Origin: Acanthacorydalis orientalis
Lineage: Eukaryota; Arthropoda; Insecta; Megaloptera; Corydalidae
Assembly: GCA_034766995.1 (NCBI GenBank)
Contig: CM068320.1
Location: 5,368,501 to 5,432,500 of the forward strand
Direction of reading: 5' to 3'
DNA: 64,000 bases
Part shown: positions 38,101 through 49,720 of the stretch, piece by piece
Layout: every line of letters starts with the position of its first letter
How positions within the stretch are numbered: position 1 is the first letter of the stretch
Notes under the pieces: model-generated
Told to the model about the DNA's origin: nothing
Databases searched by the model: none
Seen by the model: only the letters and a program-made list of their open reading frames with translations
Translations under genes and position numbers: made by a program

Positions 38101-39158
38101 CAGTAACACCCCGATTTACGTAACATCCGACTCACGTAAAAGCGGAGTTATGTAATAAATTTCTAAAATTACAACTTGTTCAATTGAAAGAAACAAGTGG
38201 TTCAATTGATGTTTTATGCTTTTAAATGAGGTTTTTAAGAACCATATGGTTTCTTTAAAAATACAAACCTTTTTTGTAAATGTTTTCTTCCCAGCGATGG
38301 CTTTTTTGCTGGCCTGTAACTTCTCAAATCAGTCACAACCAAGCATGGAGGTGGCAGGCGTAATAGTTTGGACATATTTTTCAGCCTACAGTGTTAGTCC
38401 TTTTTATGAAATTGTGGGGATAATGAATCGTTTCGCATATGAAAACATTTTAGAAACACAAATTAATCTTTATGCTGAGTGGAATATGCCGCTTCGATGG
38501 GTGTTTCAGCACGATGATGACCAGAAACACACATCGAGATTGGTAAAGGGTTGGTTAAAAGACAATGGGGTTCAAGTTCTTGATTGGCATGCACAATCAC
38601 CAAACTTGAATCCCATTGAAAATCTATTTAGAATTCTCAAACGATGAGTTGCGGGAAAACGCTTCGGAAATAAGCGGGAACTGCTTCGAGTATTAAAAAA
38701 TGAGTAAGAAAACATAACCGAAACCACCATTTTAAATTTCATTTCATCAATGCACACAGATGTTCTGAGGTTATTAGAAATTGACGTTTTTACACAAAGT
38801 ACTAGATTTTTTGCATTAGTGTTGTAAAATCTCATATGTTGCAGTTACTTGTTTTTATTTCCATTTTAATGTTAGTGTATTATTATTATTATTTTTGAAA
38901 ATGTATCATTTTATTTTTGTGTCATTAATATATAAATATACATTATTCATATCATTGTAAATTAATTAGAAGAAAAGATAAATATACTTAAATGTTTAAG
39001 TAGAATTTATTGCTTGTGTTTTGCACAATACTGTAAATAATATACATACATATAATAATAATAATTATTTCAGTTTCTTGTAATGTTACACTTAAAAAAT
39101 TTACAAATTCGACTTACGTAAAATTCAAGTTCATTATATAACTTGGGGGTATTAATGT
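38101..39158 (+). mobile_element. Tc1-like element with internal deletion
   Basis: Left end: CAGTAACACCCCGATTTACG, then TAACATCCGACTCACGTAAA. Right end (39110-39158), read inverted, has ACATTAATACCCCCAAGTTA and later TTTTACGTAAGTCG, a diverged match. These give approximate terminal inverted repeats of about 45 bp. Length is 1.06 kb against about 1.6 kb usual, because the DNA-binding and first-Asp parts of the transposase are missing. The MITE at 53186-53593 has very similar ends. Confidence 0.7.
38312..38830 (+). pseudogene. Tc1-like transposase fragment (DD34E catalytic part)
   Basis: Open from about 38312 to a TGA at 38645-38647, then readable in the same frame past another stop to about 38825. 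Recognised blocks: SMEVAGVIVWTYFSAYSV (like GGGSVMVWGCFSASG); GIMNRFAYENIL; FQHDDDQKHTS with the second catalytic Asp; LVKGWLKDNGVQVLDW; and AQSPNLNPIENLF with the catalytic Glu. There are exactly 34 residues between that Asp and Glu, the Tc1 signature. The usual SPDLNP is SPNLNP here. The start at 38216 is just the first ATG; the roughly 30 residues before the homology are not transposase. Confidence 0.82.
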
Positions 39159-40334
39159 AATTTAGTACTATACAATAATAAATATTTTTCTTCCTAATTT
39201 TGTTAATAAAATTCACAATTATATCTTTATTTGAGTTGGATTGAAAAGTAAACTTGAACAACGAACATAAAGTTGATAGGCCTCAGTTAGGGATTTTATA
39301 AAATGTTTTGTATTAATAATAATTTAAATTATATTTTCAGAAATATTCCAGTTTCATTATTACAACAGCTGTTATGAATTCTAAGACAATCTATTTTATA
39401 AATATTAAAGGGTTTACAGTTGAAAAAATTCTAAAAGTTAATATTTCTTTTTAAAACTGTTACTTGCTTTCTTCACGAACTATATGTAAAATATTAATTT
39501 ATTTTATATATATATATATATAATCTCTTAAACAAGTTGTATTATCGTTTAAGAGAAATTATAGGAAGAATTTTTAGTATTTTTAAAAATTGTCTTATAA
39601 AATATCGTCTTATTGTCGAATATAACAGCAAAAAATATTAAAAAAAAAACGAGAATTTCTTCAGTTTGTGTTTGTAGTTTACTAAACAGGTAAATTATGA
39701 ATAGTTTTATTGAAATTTCCATCCCGTTTAATGGAAATTAATTATAGTACATCTAAATTTGGTCTTTTTCACAGTTACTAAGCTGTGAGATTTGGCCATT
39801 TATTGGCCAGTTATTAACAAAAAATAACAATTTTTCATATCTGAACTAAAATATTATCCATTATTATATTTGAATAAAAATGTACAAATAGGTATACAAG
39901 ATATGTATCGTGCTCTTTTCCTGTTTCACTGTTAATTTGTATTATATTTTATTCATTTTTCTTTTACAATGTGTATAAATCTGGGGACTTACAAACTATA
40001 ACAATGTAACACTTAAAAATCGTAACTAGTAAGGCTAAATTATCGTTATTTTTATAAAAAAAATACATATTTACGTTTCATTCATATTCAAATAACAATT
40101 ATTAATTTTTCTTGATGAATAACATCAAATACATTTCGAAATTTTGGTTTTTCAATTTGAAATCAGAGTATTTTAATATTAGAATATAGTGTCATGAAGA
40201 CTGATAATATTAATAAATTTAGATCACAAAAATATTGTAAAAAAATATAATCTGAATTCAAAATTAGGCCATTGTCTATAATATATGTTAATTACAACTT
40301 ATTTTGTCATTTATAAAGTACCACATGTCTAATT
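39159..40334. other. AT-rich noncoding DNA
   Basis: Short TA run at 39505-39522. No gene recognised. Confidence 0.55.
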
Positions 40335-40513
40335 TAAGAGATTATATCCAATAATACCCAAGAATGAAAACAATAGACATAAGCTAAAATGAGTAGTGTT
40401 AATTTAATTGTTTACAATGATGAATCACACTACTATATCAAAAGATAACGGTAACTGGAAAAATCGGCGCCAAACATAAAAAAATAAAAACCGCAATTAT
40501 TATTGCACCAAAC
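40335..40513 (-). mobile_element. Hsmar1-like mariner 5'-end fragment
   Basis: Aligns over about 110 bp with the 5' leader of the element at 26432-27680 (AAGAATGAAAACAATAGACA here, AAAGAATGAAAACAATAGAT there). It ends in a well-preserved terminal repeat AACCGCAATTATTATTGCAC followed by CAAAC. It contains no significant coding sequence: a truncated copy of the same family. Confidence 0.8.
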
Positions 40514-41251
40514 GAACAGTGTTATTTAATAATTGTTTATATAATAACGTGTTCGTTCGTTGCAAAAGAATTAATTACAACATAATACAGTGGAAGAGTG
40601 TGAAAAAGTAAAACCTGCTTCATATCTTATAGAAATTTGTGTACTCTAGTTCAAATAAAGAAACCTCTAATATTTTCCTTATTAGCAAGTTTTGATGTTA
40701 CCACATATTCACAACCTAGCAACCCGTGAGCTGTGAACAAACTAAATTTCTAAAAATAGTATAAATAGTTCTTAATAAAAATTTATTTAAATTTTCCTTT
40801 ACGAAACGAATTTGTACTTTTGTTCAAGTTTAGAAATCTGTAACTATTTCTTGTGAACTTTAATATTACTATATTTTCTCAACCAAACGACTCCATAAGT
40901 GCGAAATAAAATAAATTTCTATGAATTATTATTATCGCTTGAACGATTCAGTTCATCTTAATAAAACTGTACATAATTTTGTTCTGTTCGAAAACTACGT
41001 ACACAAAAAATGTGAAATAATTCTTGTTTTCTTCTTAATGTTTTGTTTACTATTATCTCTTTTTCGGCAATGCGACGTTTTTTCTCATAATAGTTCGTAT
41101 AAAAATATACTCAAAATGCTAATTTTAATGATTTATGTTAAATGGTTTATTAAATAAATTTGTATTATTAGATAAAGCTTCAGAATGAATTAAAGAACCA
41201 TATTCGTTATTTAGTATTTTTGTAACAGACCCATATAACTTTTAATTAATA
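40514..41251. other. AT-rich noncoding DNA
   Basis: A 78-codon frame at 40921 has no recognisable domain; not called. Confidence 0.5.
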
Positions 41252-41269
41252 TATATGTATATATGTATA

Positions 41270-41309
<40 letters not shown>

Positions 41310-41380
41310 ATAAATATTTTTCATTTAGGTCTTTTAAAATTGAATGACTAAGAACATTTGATATTTATATATTTTTATTC

Positions 41381-41449
<69 letters not shown>
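41252..41449. repeat. Two (TA)n microsatellites
   Basis: TA-rich arrays at 41252-41309 and 41383-41449 with 75 bp of AT-rich DNA between. Confidence 0.9.
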
Positions 41450-41453
<4 letters not shown>

Positions 41454-42065
41454 CAGATATAATTAGAAATGTTTGAGTATCAACAGAATTGATTTGAACC
41501 GAAGTGTCAACAGATAGGTATTCACTTGCTGTAACACTATTTGCTATTTGTTGTGATATGAATGTTAGTGTCGACTACAGTATAGCAAACTGCTGTGCCT
41601 CTAATCAGATTAAATGAAGAAAGGATTACAGCTGTGATGTAATATGTGTCAAAGATAGACATTTTTGAAACGCGCAAACATACGAACGTTATTTTTACTC
41701 GAGTTTATTTACTCTTGCTTTTTTCTTCTTGCAATGAATACTGCCTTATGAAGGATTACGGATTACAGTTTATGTTTGTTTTATTTCTGAGTAAGCTGTA
41801 ATTTTTTCCTGTGAATATTTTTACGACAGAATGAAAAGGAATGCTGTCTATTAAACTTTTCCTTGAAAAAGTATGATTTCAATAAAAATGATTACGTTTC
41901 TTTTAGAATAGTAATGAAATGAATAGGTATGTATTAAATCAGTAGCGCGGATGTATATACATAATATATTTCGTTACAAATAGATATCAATTATACTTAT
42001 TTGTTCGTATTATTTTCAGTTATAATTTTATTTTTTAAAATAAAAATTAAGATAAATTTTGAAAC
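41450..42065. promoter_or_regulatory. Noncoding island with GGATTA motifs, possible regulatory element
   Basis: Non-repetitive and slightly GC-richer at 41480-41800. Contains GGATTA, the Bicoid/Otd-type homeodomain word, at 41623, 41753 and 41760 (the last two in tandem), and TAATCAGATTAA at 41602. Motif matches this short are weak evidence and no conservation can be judged. Confidence 0.25.
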
Positions 42066-42082
42066 ATTATATATATATATAC

Positions 42083-42127
<45 letters not shown>

Positions 42128-42156
42128 CATATATATATATATACATATATATCTTG

Positions 42157-42211
<55 letters not shown>

Positions 42212-42228
42212 CATATATGTATATATAC

Positions 42229-42277
<49 letters not shown>

Positions 42278-42278
42278 C

Positions 42279-42311
<33 letters not shown>

Positions 42312-42317
42312 CATATA
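42066..42317. repeat. TA/ATACAT compound microsatellite
   Basis: (TA)n with many ATACAT interruptions, about 250 bp. Frames of 90-115 codons over it and into the adjacent DNA are repeat translations. Confidence 0.95.
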
Positions 42318-42375
42318 TACGAGGTCAGACAATTAAGTAATGCGACAAAATTCAAAAATCGAGTATATTTAAAAA

Positions 42376-42674
42376 TTAAGGTACATCGCTGCAATCCCCT
42401 TCAAAGTAGTCCCCTCCCGCATCTATACACTTATTCCAGCGAGTTTTCCAGTTTTCGTAAGAATTCTGGAACACTTCTTGTGGGACCTCTCCGAGTACCC
42501 TCGTCACAGATTCTTGGATATCTTCAACGGAGTCAAAATGTCGACCTTTGACGAATTTTTTCATATGGCGGAATAGGAAAAAGTCGCAGGGTGACATGTC
42601 CGGTGAATAGGGCGGTTGTGGTAACGTTGCGATGCCTTTAGACGCCAAAAACTGAGAGACTATAAAACTGAGAC
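42376..42674 (-). pseudogene. Mariner transposase C-terminal fragment (left arm)
   Basis: Open minus-strand frame reading LASKGIATLPQPPYSPDMSP, then CDFFLF with the third catalytic Asp, [33 protein letters not shown] and [14 protein letters not shown]. It is intact for this stretch. The catalytic first and second Asp regions and the N-terminus are missing. The frame has no promoter or start context of its own. Confidence 0.85.
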
Positions 42675-42909
42675 CTATTCACCGGACATGTCACCCTGCG
42701 ACTTTTTCCTATTCCCCCATATGAAAAAATTCGTCAAAGGTCGACATTTTGACTCCGTTAAAAATATCCAAGAATCTGTGACGAGGGTACTCGGAGAGGT
42801 CCCACAAGAAGTGTTCCAGAATTGTTACGAAAACTGGAAAACTCGCTGGAATAAGTGTATAGACGCGGGAGGGGACTACTTTGAAGGGGATCGCAGCGAT
42901 GTATCTTAA
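42675..42909 (+). pseudogene. Mariner transposase C-terminal fragment (right arm)
   Basis: Inverted duplicate of the left-arm fragment, starting at YSPDMSPCDFFLF. Differences are few (for example PHMKK for RHMKK, VKNIQ for VEDIQ, NCYEN for NSYEN). It is open to the TAA at 42907-42909. Confidence 0.85.
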
Positions 42910-42964
42910 TTTTTAAATATACTCGATTTTTGAATTTTGTCGCATTACTTAATTGTCTGACCTC

Positions 42965-42967
<3 letters not shown>

Positions 42968-43057
<90 letters not shown>

Positions 43058-43104
43058 CATATATATATACATATATATATATGTATATATATATATACAT
43101 ATAG

Positions 43105-43155
<51 letters not shown>

Positions 43156-43180
43156 TATATACATATATATATATATATGT
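42968..43180. repeat. TA/ATACAT compound microsatellite
   Basis: Same ATACAT-interrupted type and same orientation as the array at 42066-42317, as if both were halves of one array split by the palindromic element. Confidence 0.95.
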
Positions 43181-44112
43181 AACATAATTTTTAAATTTGA
43201 GATATTGGTATTTTGTAAATTAAAATTATAACTTTATTATATGTAAAAATAATTCTAAAACGTATAATTGAATTATACTAACTAAATATAAAATGAAAAA
43301 TAACAAATTGAAAGTGAAATCGTTAAGTTTATCGAATTTCAATAAGATTACCTCGACAAAGTTTTATCTTGTATAACTTACGTTGATCTTTTGAGCTAAC
43401 TCCGCAATATATTTTCATGATATGACAAAAGATATTATAAGACAGTGCATTAAAGAATGGTTTTATTAGCACAACATACGATTTTTTTATAAAACTCCAT
43501 AAAACTTTTAATGCTTATTATTACAAAATACTTGTAACCTTTTAAGTTCATAAGATATATAGCTCAATTCCATAAGCGGAAGGTTTATTTTTGAAAATAT
43601 CTTCTATGTATCCATCCATCTACCTATATGTTTCACATTTTTTCTCTCTCTCTTTATGTGTGTGTATATATAAAGAGAGAGAGAATGTTATTATAACAAA
43701 AAATTATATGTTGAATTGTTTGTAAATATCATTAGAATGGTATAAATATGAATAATAATCATTTTTTTTATTAAAATTTTATTTAAAATTGATAGTTACT
43801 TTATTTTACTTTATAATAAAGGAAAATCATTGTCTCATAAAATTTTTTATTAAATGTGTAACATTTAAATGTTTGCATAAATGAATTTTCTTGAATACTA
43901 ATAATACTTATTGTTGAATATAAAATTAAATATATAATTTAAAGGGAAACAAATTTCTCTTTTTTTAATAATAAATAACAATAAATATTAGTAAATTATT
44001 TAGTTACACTTTGTATTACAAGTAAGTAAGATGCCATCAGTAACTTTAAAACTAGTGAGTATTAAAAAAAATATTTTTTACTAGAGAATATCTATTCATA
44101 AAAGTTAATTAA

Positions 44113-44150
<38 letters not shown>

Positions 44151-45787
44151 TAAGATAATGATATTATAGATTTAAATCGTCTTTTAATTTAATAAAGTTC
44201 AAAAGAACATATTTTTATTTTACGGTACATATTTTGATTGCATTAATATTTTTTTTAAAAAAAAACTAAATAGATTGTTCTTAATTATAAAAAATAATAG
44301 CAAATAAAAATGCATATTTTTCCTGGTACCAGTGTCAAAATTAGCAAAAAATGAGGTAAAGTTCAATGAAAGAATCGATAATGTTTTAAAACATCCATAA
44401 AATACATTGTTTTTATACAACAAATGTTATGATCCCATCGCTTCCACCACAAACAATTTCAACAGCATTGCAATCTTCCTATCTCACACTTTAAGGAAAA
44501 TAAGAAAGACATTGACATATCGAATACATTTTCTAAACATATTATACTTTATTGTTGTACTGCTTGTTACCATGCACAATGTTTTTCAATTTGATGTAAA
44601 ATAATACCTTTGTTAGTTTGTTGCTTGTTTATATTCTTTTTGAAGTAATTTAATATTGAATGCGATCAATTTATTTAAGTATCATGTTTTTTACTAATAT
44701 TATATTTTGAAAATATTAGTTTATATATATGTATATTATAAAACATGTTATATATGAAATATTGTTTATAAATGTTGAAAAGGATTTAGTATTATAAATA
44801 TATTGATTCATTAATAATATATAAGCAAATTTACTAAAATAACGTTTAGCCTTTCTTCATTTTTTTTATGAATCAAGTATTATATTAAACAAATATGTAT
44901 TTGAATAATCTATAAAATATATACAATTTGTAAATTACAAACATATATTTATCATGTAATATATATATATATATATACTGTTTGATTCATAAAATTGTTC
45001 AAAATATCTCTTTGCAGATTCAAAAATTTACTAAAAACAAACAATTTTGTATATCAAATTTGTCGGAGAGAGTTTACAAGCTGAGTTCTTTGAATTTATT
45101 AAATTATGATAATAATAGCATTGCTCATTTTCAGAATTACACATTAAATTTTTTTTCGTAGAAGTCTGTTTTTCAGGATCGGTGACTAATTTGATAAAGT
45201 AGAAAACTCGTGAAGAAGCAAAAAAAGTATTTCCCTTTATCTGGTGGGCAAAATTAAAAAACATTGTAAATTGGTTGTATTGGTGAATAGGATAATAGCA
45301 GATCCCCATACATTTGCCAATAGTTTGAATTCTGTAAACACTATAAATAATAATGAAATTGTATCTAAAGAAAATTAAAAAAAAATGTTTTTTGGTGTTT
45401 ACAATTACGTTATAAAAGAATTTTAAAGTGTCATGATCAGATTTTATTTATTTCTATAATCAATTCAAGATGAAGAAAAAGTAGTCGAATGGAAAAATAT
45501 TATGTATTAAATAATTAAAAAAGAAAAAAAATCTTCCTTTACGAGTGTATTCACTACACTTTGCTTGAGAAAATGTTATATCATTATAAATGTAAAACAA
45601 TATATATATATATCAAAGAATTTTCTTCAAAAAGTAGTAATTTTGATAATCTTGAAAGTGAAGCACTTTTTCCATGTGAGTTCAATTTGTATTCTCAAAT
45701 CACAAGTATTTAGAATATTTAATTTAATGTTAAATATAACGCGTAATAGTTGGTTTTAAAAATAACGTATCAATTAATAATGACGTA

Positions 45788-45790
<3 letters not shown>
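43181..45790. other. AT-rich noncoding DNA
   Basis: A CT/GA inverted repeat lies at 43648-43685 and TA runs at 44116-44147 and 44960-44978. A 92-codon minus-strand frame at 45031-45309 is the longest non-repeat frame here; it shows no recognisable domain and I do not call it a gene. Confidence 0.5.
43648..43685. repeat. Perfect inverted repeat (CT/GA arms)
   Basis: TTCTCTCTCTCTTTAT and its exact inverse ATAAAGAGAGAGAGAA flank a short GTGTGTGTATAT loop. Such a homopurine-homopyrimidine hairpin probably arose from microsatellite inversion. Confidence 0.85.

Positions 45791-45860
<70 letters not shown>
45791..45860. repeat. (TA)n microsatellite at LINE 3' end
   Basis: About 70 bp of TA, abutting a LINE remnant. 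Confidence 0.95.
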
Positions 45861-45862
<2 letters not shown>

Positions 45863-46012
45863 GCAGTATAATATTAGTAGCAGTTGCCTCTGGCAACCAA
45901 TTGCTGAATAAATGACTCTTCCATAATTTTCGATTTTGTACGATTGAGTTCCTCTTTTTTCCATCGATTTCCAATAAAAATTTTAATTTCCTTATTTTAC
46001 ATGTTCATTGGT

Positions 46013-46017
<5 letters not shown>
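45861..46017 (-). mobile_element. RTE-like LINE 3'-end fragment
   Basis: About 120 bp aligns with the 34706-35188 LINE (CATAATTTTCGATTTTGTAC here, CATAATTTTCCATTTTGTAC there; then AAAATTTTAATTTCCTTAT shared). It corresponds to the last coding part and 3' untranslated region. TA arrays on both sides. Confidence 0.8.

Positions 46018-46066
<49 letters not shown>
46018..46066. repeat. (TA)n microsatellite
   Basis: About 48 bp of TA at the 5' side of the LINE fragment. Confidence 0.95.
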
Positions 46067-46069
<3 letters not shown>

Positions 46070-46239
46070 CTTTTATACGAATCTTGCATATTTCGAAACA
46101 TATACAATTACTAAAATGTATCTGCGTGATAAAATAAATATTTAAATAATTGGGTCATATATTTACATGCAAATAAACAATTATATTAATGTACTAAAAG
46201 TACCAATAATTGTTTCATTGTGGTAATTAAAACTGAATG

Positions 46240-46304
<65 letters not shown>

Positions 46305-46570
46305 GTTAAGTAATTGGGTACTATAAATAAGTTGAAAGTAAATTTTGGTTATTTTATAAGCATCTTATGAATATTATTATCGTGAATCTAGAGATATTTA
46401 CATGCTTATAAATGGTACTTACGGTCAATGACAAAATGTTTATGAACAATTAAATTTACAATTTAAATAATTCTACTCGAATTGTATAAATTAATTTTGA
46501 TATTATATCATATCAAATGGTATTTTTGAACAACAAGTTTATACATTTTATTTTTGGTTATATGTATATA

Positions 46571-46606
<36 letters not shown>

Positions 46607-46799
46607 ATTCAGAACTTAAAAAAATATTTGAAAATGAAAACTATTGATTTTGGCGTATTATAGGTAAATAAAACGTCTAAGATAATTAAAATGGAACAAA
46701 GAAGATATTTTACAGTTTTTGTGTTGAATTATTTTTAACAAATAATTATAACACTATACATTTTTTAAATGTCTGTTATAGAAAAATGTTCTTAATGTT
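46067..46799. other. AT-rich DNA with TA arrays
   Basis: (TA)n at 46242-46300 and 46560-46602; nothing else recognised. Confidence 0.6.
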
Positions 46800-47050
46800 C
46801 ATTCTATGTGCACACTCTCGCGTCACTATTATACTTCAAGTCCGTCCACAGCACTAATCATTCACTTCATACCAATCATTTTCAAATAAATTATGTTTCT
46901 ATATTTTAAAAATAAGACAGTAGTATCGTTCCTGTGACTTTTATTCGTTCTCTAATCGGTTAATATCAGTCACGTGAGCTGTGTTATAACTGGTTACTAT
47001 GAATCGAGTGATCGAATGATCTTTAGCCTAATCATTGAAATACTTTTCCA
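46800..47050. promoter_or_regulatory. GC-richer noncoding island, candidate regulatory element
   Basis: Non-repetitive (CACTCTCGCGTCACTATTAT, TTCAAGTCCGTCCACAGCAC), with a CACGTG E-box inside AGTCACGTGAGC (46970-46981) and several TAATC/GATTA words. No coding frame or transposon match. Confidence 0.3.
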
Positions 47051-47117
47051 ATAAAAAATTATGATTTATATTTTATGCGTATTATTTGTGTGTATTATTT
47101 ATTACATTCTAATATAT

Positions 47118-47205
47118 GGCAGGGGGAGTGAGTGTTATAGAGCGTGGGGCAAATCCTCCACTGAATCTGACGAGCGCAGCGATCAGAGATTTGAGCCTCA
47201 TAGTT
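47118..47205 (-). repeat. Possible diverged head of the dispersed repeat
   Basis: GC-rich patch. Read on the minus strand it contains CGCTGCGCTCGTCAGATT and GCCCCACGCTC, reminiscent of the dispersed-repeat head. The match is much weaker than for copies 1 to 5. Confidence 0.35.
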
Positions 47206-48351
47206 TATTAAATAAAAATAAGGTCAAACTTAAGAAACCTAAATTGAAACCTTCAAATTCTTGAAAAATGTTAAGTTGAAAGATTAAAATTAAAAGAGAA
47301 ATAAAAAAATTAAGTTACTCTCAGCTTCACATGTAGTTTAATTTCTATCTATTTAAACCATTTGTTCGTACATATTATATTCTTATAATAAATACCTTGT
47401 ATTAAAATACTAACATTCACGTCATTTACCTTCTAAATGAAATGTAACATATCAATATCATTTATATTAATTTGAATTGGTTTGCATGATTCTATAATTT
47501 TGAATTGACTATTGTCTAAAGTACAATGATGTTGACATTGTATATTTATTTAATAATTTAGTTACAATTGATAACAAAAATCATATTTTTTTAATAAATA
47601 CTCCAAGAAACAGTTTTAAAAAACTACTTCATATATTTTATAAAATATATTTTATTTGCATTGTGCTTTATATTTACAATTGTAAGTTGTCATTGTACTA
47701 CAGAATACTTAATCAAGAGATATTTTTCTCAATTTTTATACAATAGTTTATATTGAAAATATAACTATCATCATTTGTATTCCTTTTTGTTTTTTATATA
47801 CTTCCGCAATAATTTTATTTCGATGTATACTCAAACATTTTTTTGTTAGTATTAAATTATTATCATTGTGAAAACAAAAATAAACATCTTTATTCAAAGA
47901 ATTACTATTAGTTTATGGTTTTTCACTTACTTTATACTTTTGTATTTATATGACTGTTAATATTAGAGAACTCTAGAATAGAATAATAAATGGTTATAAT
48001 GCTGTAAATATCGTAATTAAAATAGAATTCCTAATAATATAATGAAAAAGTAATATCTGATACTTAATCATGGTTAAAAAAGTTTTTATTATCAAACTTC
48101 TTCCATCAAAAGTAATTCGAACAAACCACATATTTGTGCATAAGTATTATAACGCTTGTAGTTGAACTCATCATTTAAATCACATTTTGCACACATTTAT
48201 CTACACTTTACACATATTTATTCACACTTTACACATATTTATACAAATTTTATAGTTGTCAACGAAACACTTTTAATGTTGTAATATTATTATTAATCCT
48301 GTTAATTAATATCGAAACTTAGAAATGAAGTACTGTCGAACCTAAATGATA
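47206..48351. other. AT-rich noncoding DNA with a small tandem repeat
   Basis: Three units of 19-21 bp (ACACATATTTATTCACACTTT) lie at 48191-48251. Nothing else recognised. Confidence 0.6.
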
Positions 48352-48927
48352 TTAGCTTGATAGAAAAATAATTGAGGTTTATCACCTTTAAATTCACATA
48401 CATTTTTCTTGATCTTTTTTTTAGATGTTTTAAGTGTCGCAGAACTGTTCGATGGCTAACGCTTAACTTTTGTGCAAGCTCTAGAATTGTTGTGCGTGGT
48501 TCTGATTCAACTAACACCTTGAGTTGGTCGTTATGAACTAAAAAAGATGCTTGGGATTTTCTTCATCTTCAAGAATGTCGTCGTTAGCACGAAATTTTTA
48601 GAACTACCATTGCACCGTACGTTTCTTAAGAGTACCCAGAGCAAAAACATCGTTTAGTTTACAAGCAGTTTTTTTGCTTCGCCACCTGTTTTGAACTCGT
48701 ACCAAAAATTTACTCTTGTTTGGTTATTTTCCATCTTTAATTCAATAGCCCAATTTGAAGCAAAATTACTAACGAAACCAAAGTCCAACCATGTTACCAA
48801 AATACATAAAGAAAAATGCACTTTAAAATTGTATCAATATGAACACGAAGAATTGACAGTTTCATTGAAAAAAATAAGGTTAGAATTCAGTAAACAAAAA
48901 CCGCAATTACTTTCCTGTCAACCTAAT
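48352..48927 (-). mobile_element. Mariner deletion derivative keeping the DNA-binding half (copy D)
   Basis: Left end TTAGCTTGATAGAAAAATAA, right end AACCGCAATTACTTTCCTGT then CAACCTAA. The minus strand at 48415-48517 is open through the helix-turn-helix: LVESEPRTTILELAQKLSVS, then HRTVLRHLKHLKK. Directly after LKHLKK it enters the 3' terminal region, so the catalytic domain is cleanly removed. The junctions match copy A within a few bases. Upstream, ENNQTRVNFWYEFKTGGEAK at about 48670-48732 is the N-terminus, with frameshifts in between. Confidence 0.8.
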
Positions 48928-49370
48928 ACTATACCGATTCTATAAAATTCATGACTTAAACTAAATTCTCTTCCCACAACTCGAGGAATGATTTTTATAT
49001 TGTAGTATTTATACACCTAAGTATGCAAACAGCTTCATGTATAATTATTTTTTTGTTAAACTTGTATGTTTTCTTACCTAACCATAACCATAGTGCTACA
49101 TCAAGTAAATCCAATACAAGAACTAGTAGAGTATGTCACTAACTTTATAATAGTTTACGGTATAATTGGTACTTATTGATAATTTTCAGATAATTGACTG
49201 AGGAACTTTTCAGCAGCGTATTATTTCAATTTTTTATTAGAGATCACATATTAATGCATTGATTTTTTTTATTAATTATTTTTTAACAGTTGGTTCAATA
49301 TGAAATTTACATATTTATTTAAATGTATTAATATATAATTAAGAAGAAGAACTAAAACATTCATTTATAA

Positions 49371-49373
<3 letters not shown>
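48928..49373. other. AT-rich noncoding DNA
   Basis: Nothing recognised. Confidence 0.5.
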
Positions 49374-49406
<33 letters not shown>

Positions 49407-49559
49407 GGGGCTCTGCCCCTTCTTGCTTTGCTCGTCAACCCCCGAGCTCACTGCGCACATCCACATGTAAATTATATGCATGTGCATGTAATCGAATGAA
49501 AAATAAATATATTTGAGTATTATAGAAGCCACATCTCAAATAAATAAGTGGACGTTATG

Positions 49560-49617
<58 letters not shown>

Positions 49618-49670
49618 TATATCTATATAACCATTCTAGCAGGTAGATTATTTTTTGCAACATGTTGTTT
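49374..49670 (+). repeat. Composite dispersed repeat, copy 4, with TA arrays
   Basis: (TA)n to 49402, then the head TTAGGGGGCTCTGCCCCTTC, TTTGCTCGTCAACCCCCGAG, CACTGCGCACATCC; the middle GCATGTGCATGTAATCGAAT; AAATATATTTGAGTATTATA and CAAATAAATAAGTGGACGTT to 49560. A (TA)n follows at 49562-49616, then the tail TTAGTATATCTATATAACCA with TTGCAACATGTTG to 49667. It shares both inner segments with copy 5. Confidence 0.75.
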
Positions 49671-49720
49671 AAAAAATTTTTTAATCATTTTAATTATATA
49701 TATACATATTGTTATATATA

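Larger units (their letters stand above)
42318..42967. mobile_element. Palindromic (fold-back) mariner: two inverted 3' ends
   Basis: Two arms of 293 bp (42318-42610 and 42675-42967) are near-perfect inverted copies, with no indels and only a few substitutions. A 64-bp spacer lies between them. Each outer end carries the terminal repeat CGAGGTCAGACAATTAAGTA next to a TA array. Each arm encodes, pointing inward to outward, the last about 75 residues of a mariner transposase, from PYSPDMSPCDFFLF (third catalytic Asp) to [13 protein letters not shown]. The spacer continues the left-arm coding sequence only (LASKGIATLPQPP), so the right arm was copied from, or joined to, a break just before YSPD. 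The element lacks any DNA-binding domain and cannot make transposase. Confidence 0.9.

Noticed and set aside
45031..45309. 92-codon minus-strand frame
   Set aside because: Composition is that of AT-rich noncoding DNA; no recognisable motif.
48191..48251. CRISPR-like array
   Set aside because: Three short AT-rich tandem units without unique spacers in a eukaryotic genome; it is a simple tandem repeat.
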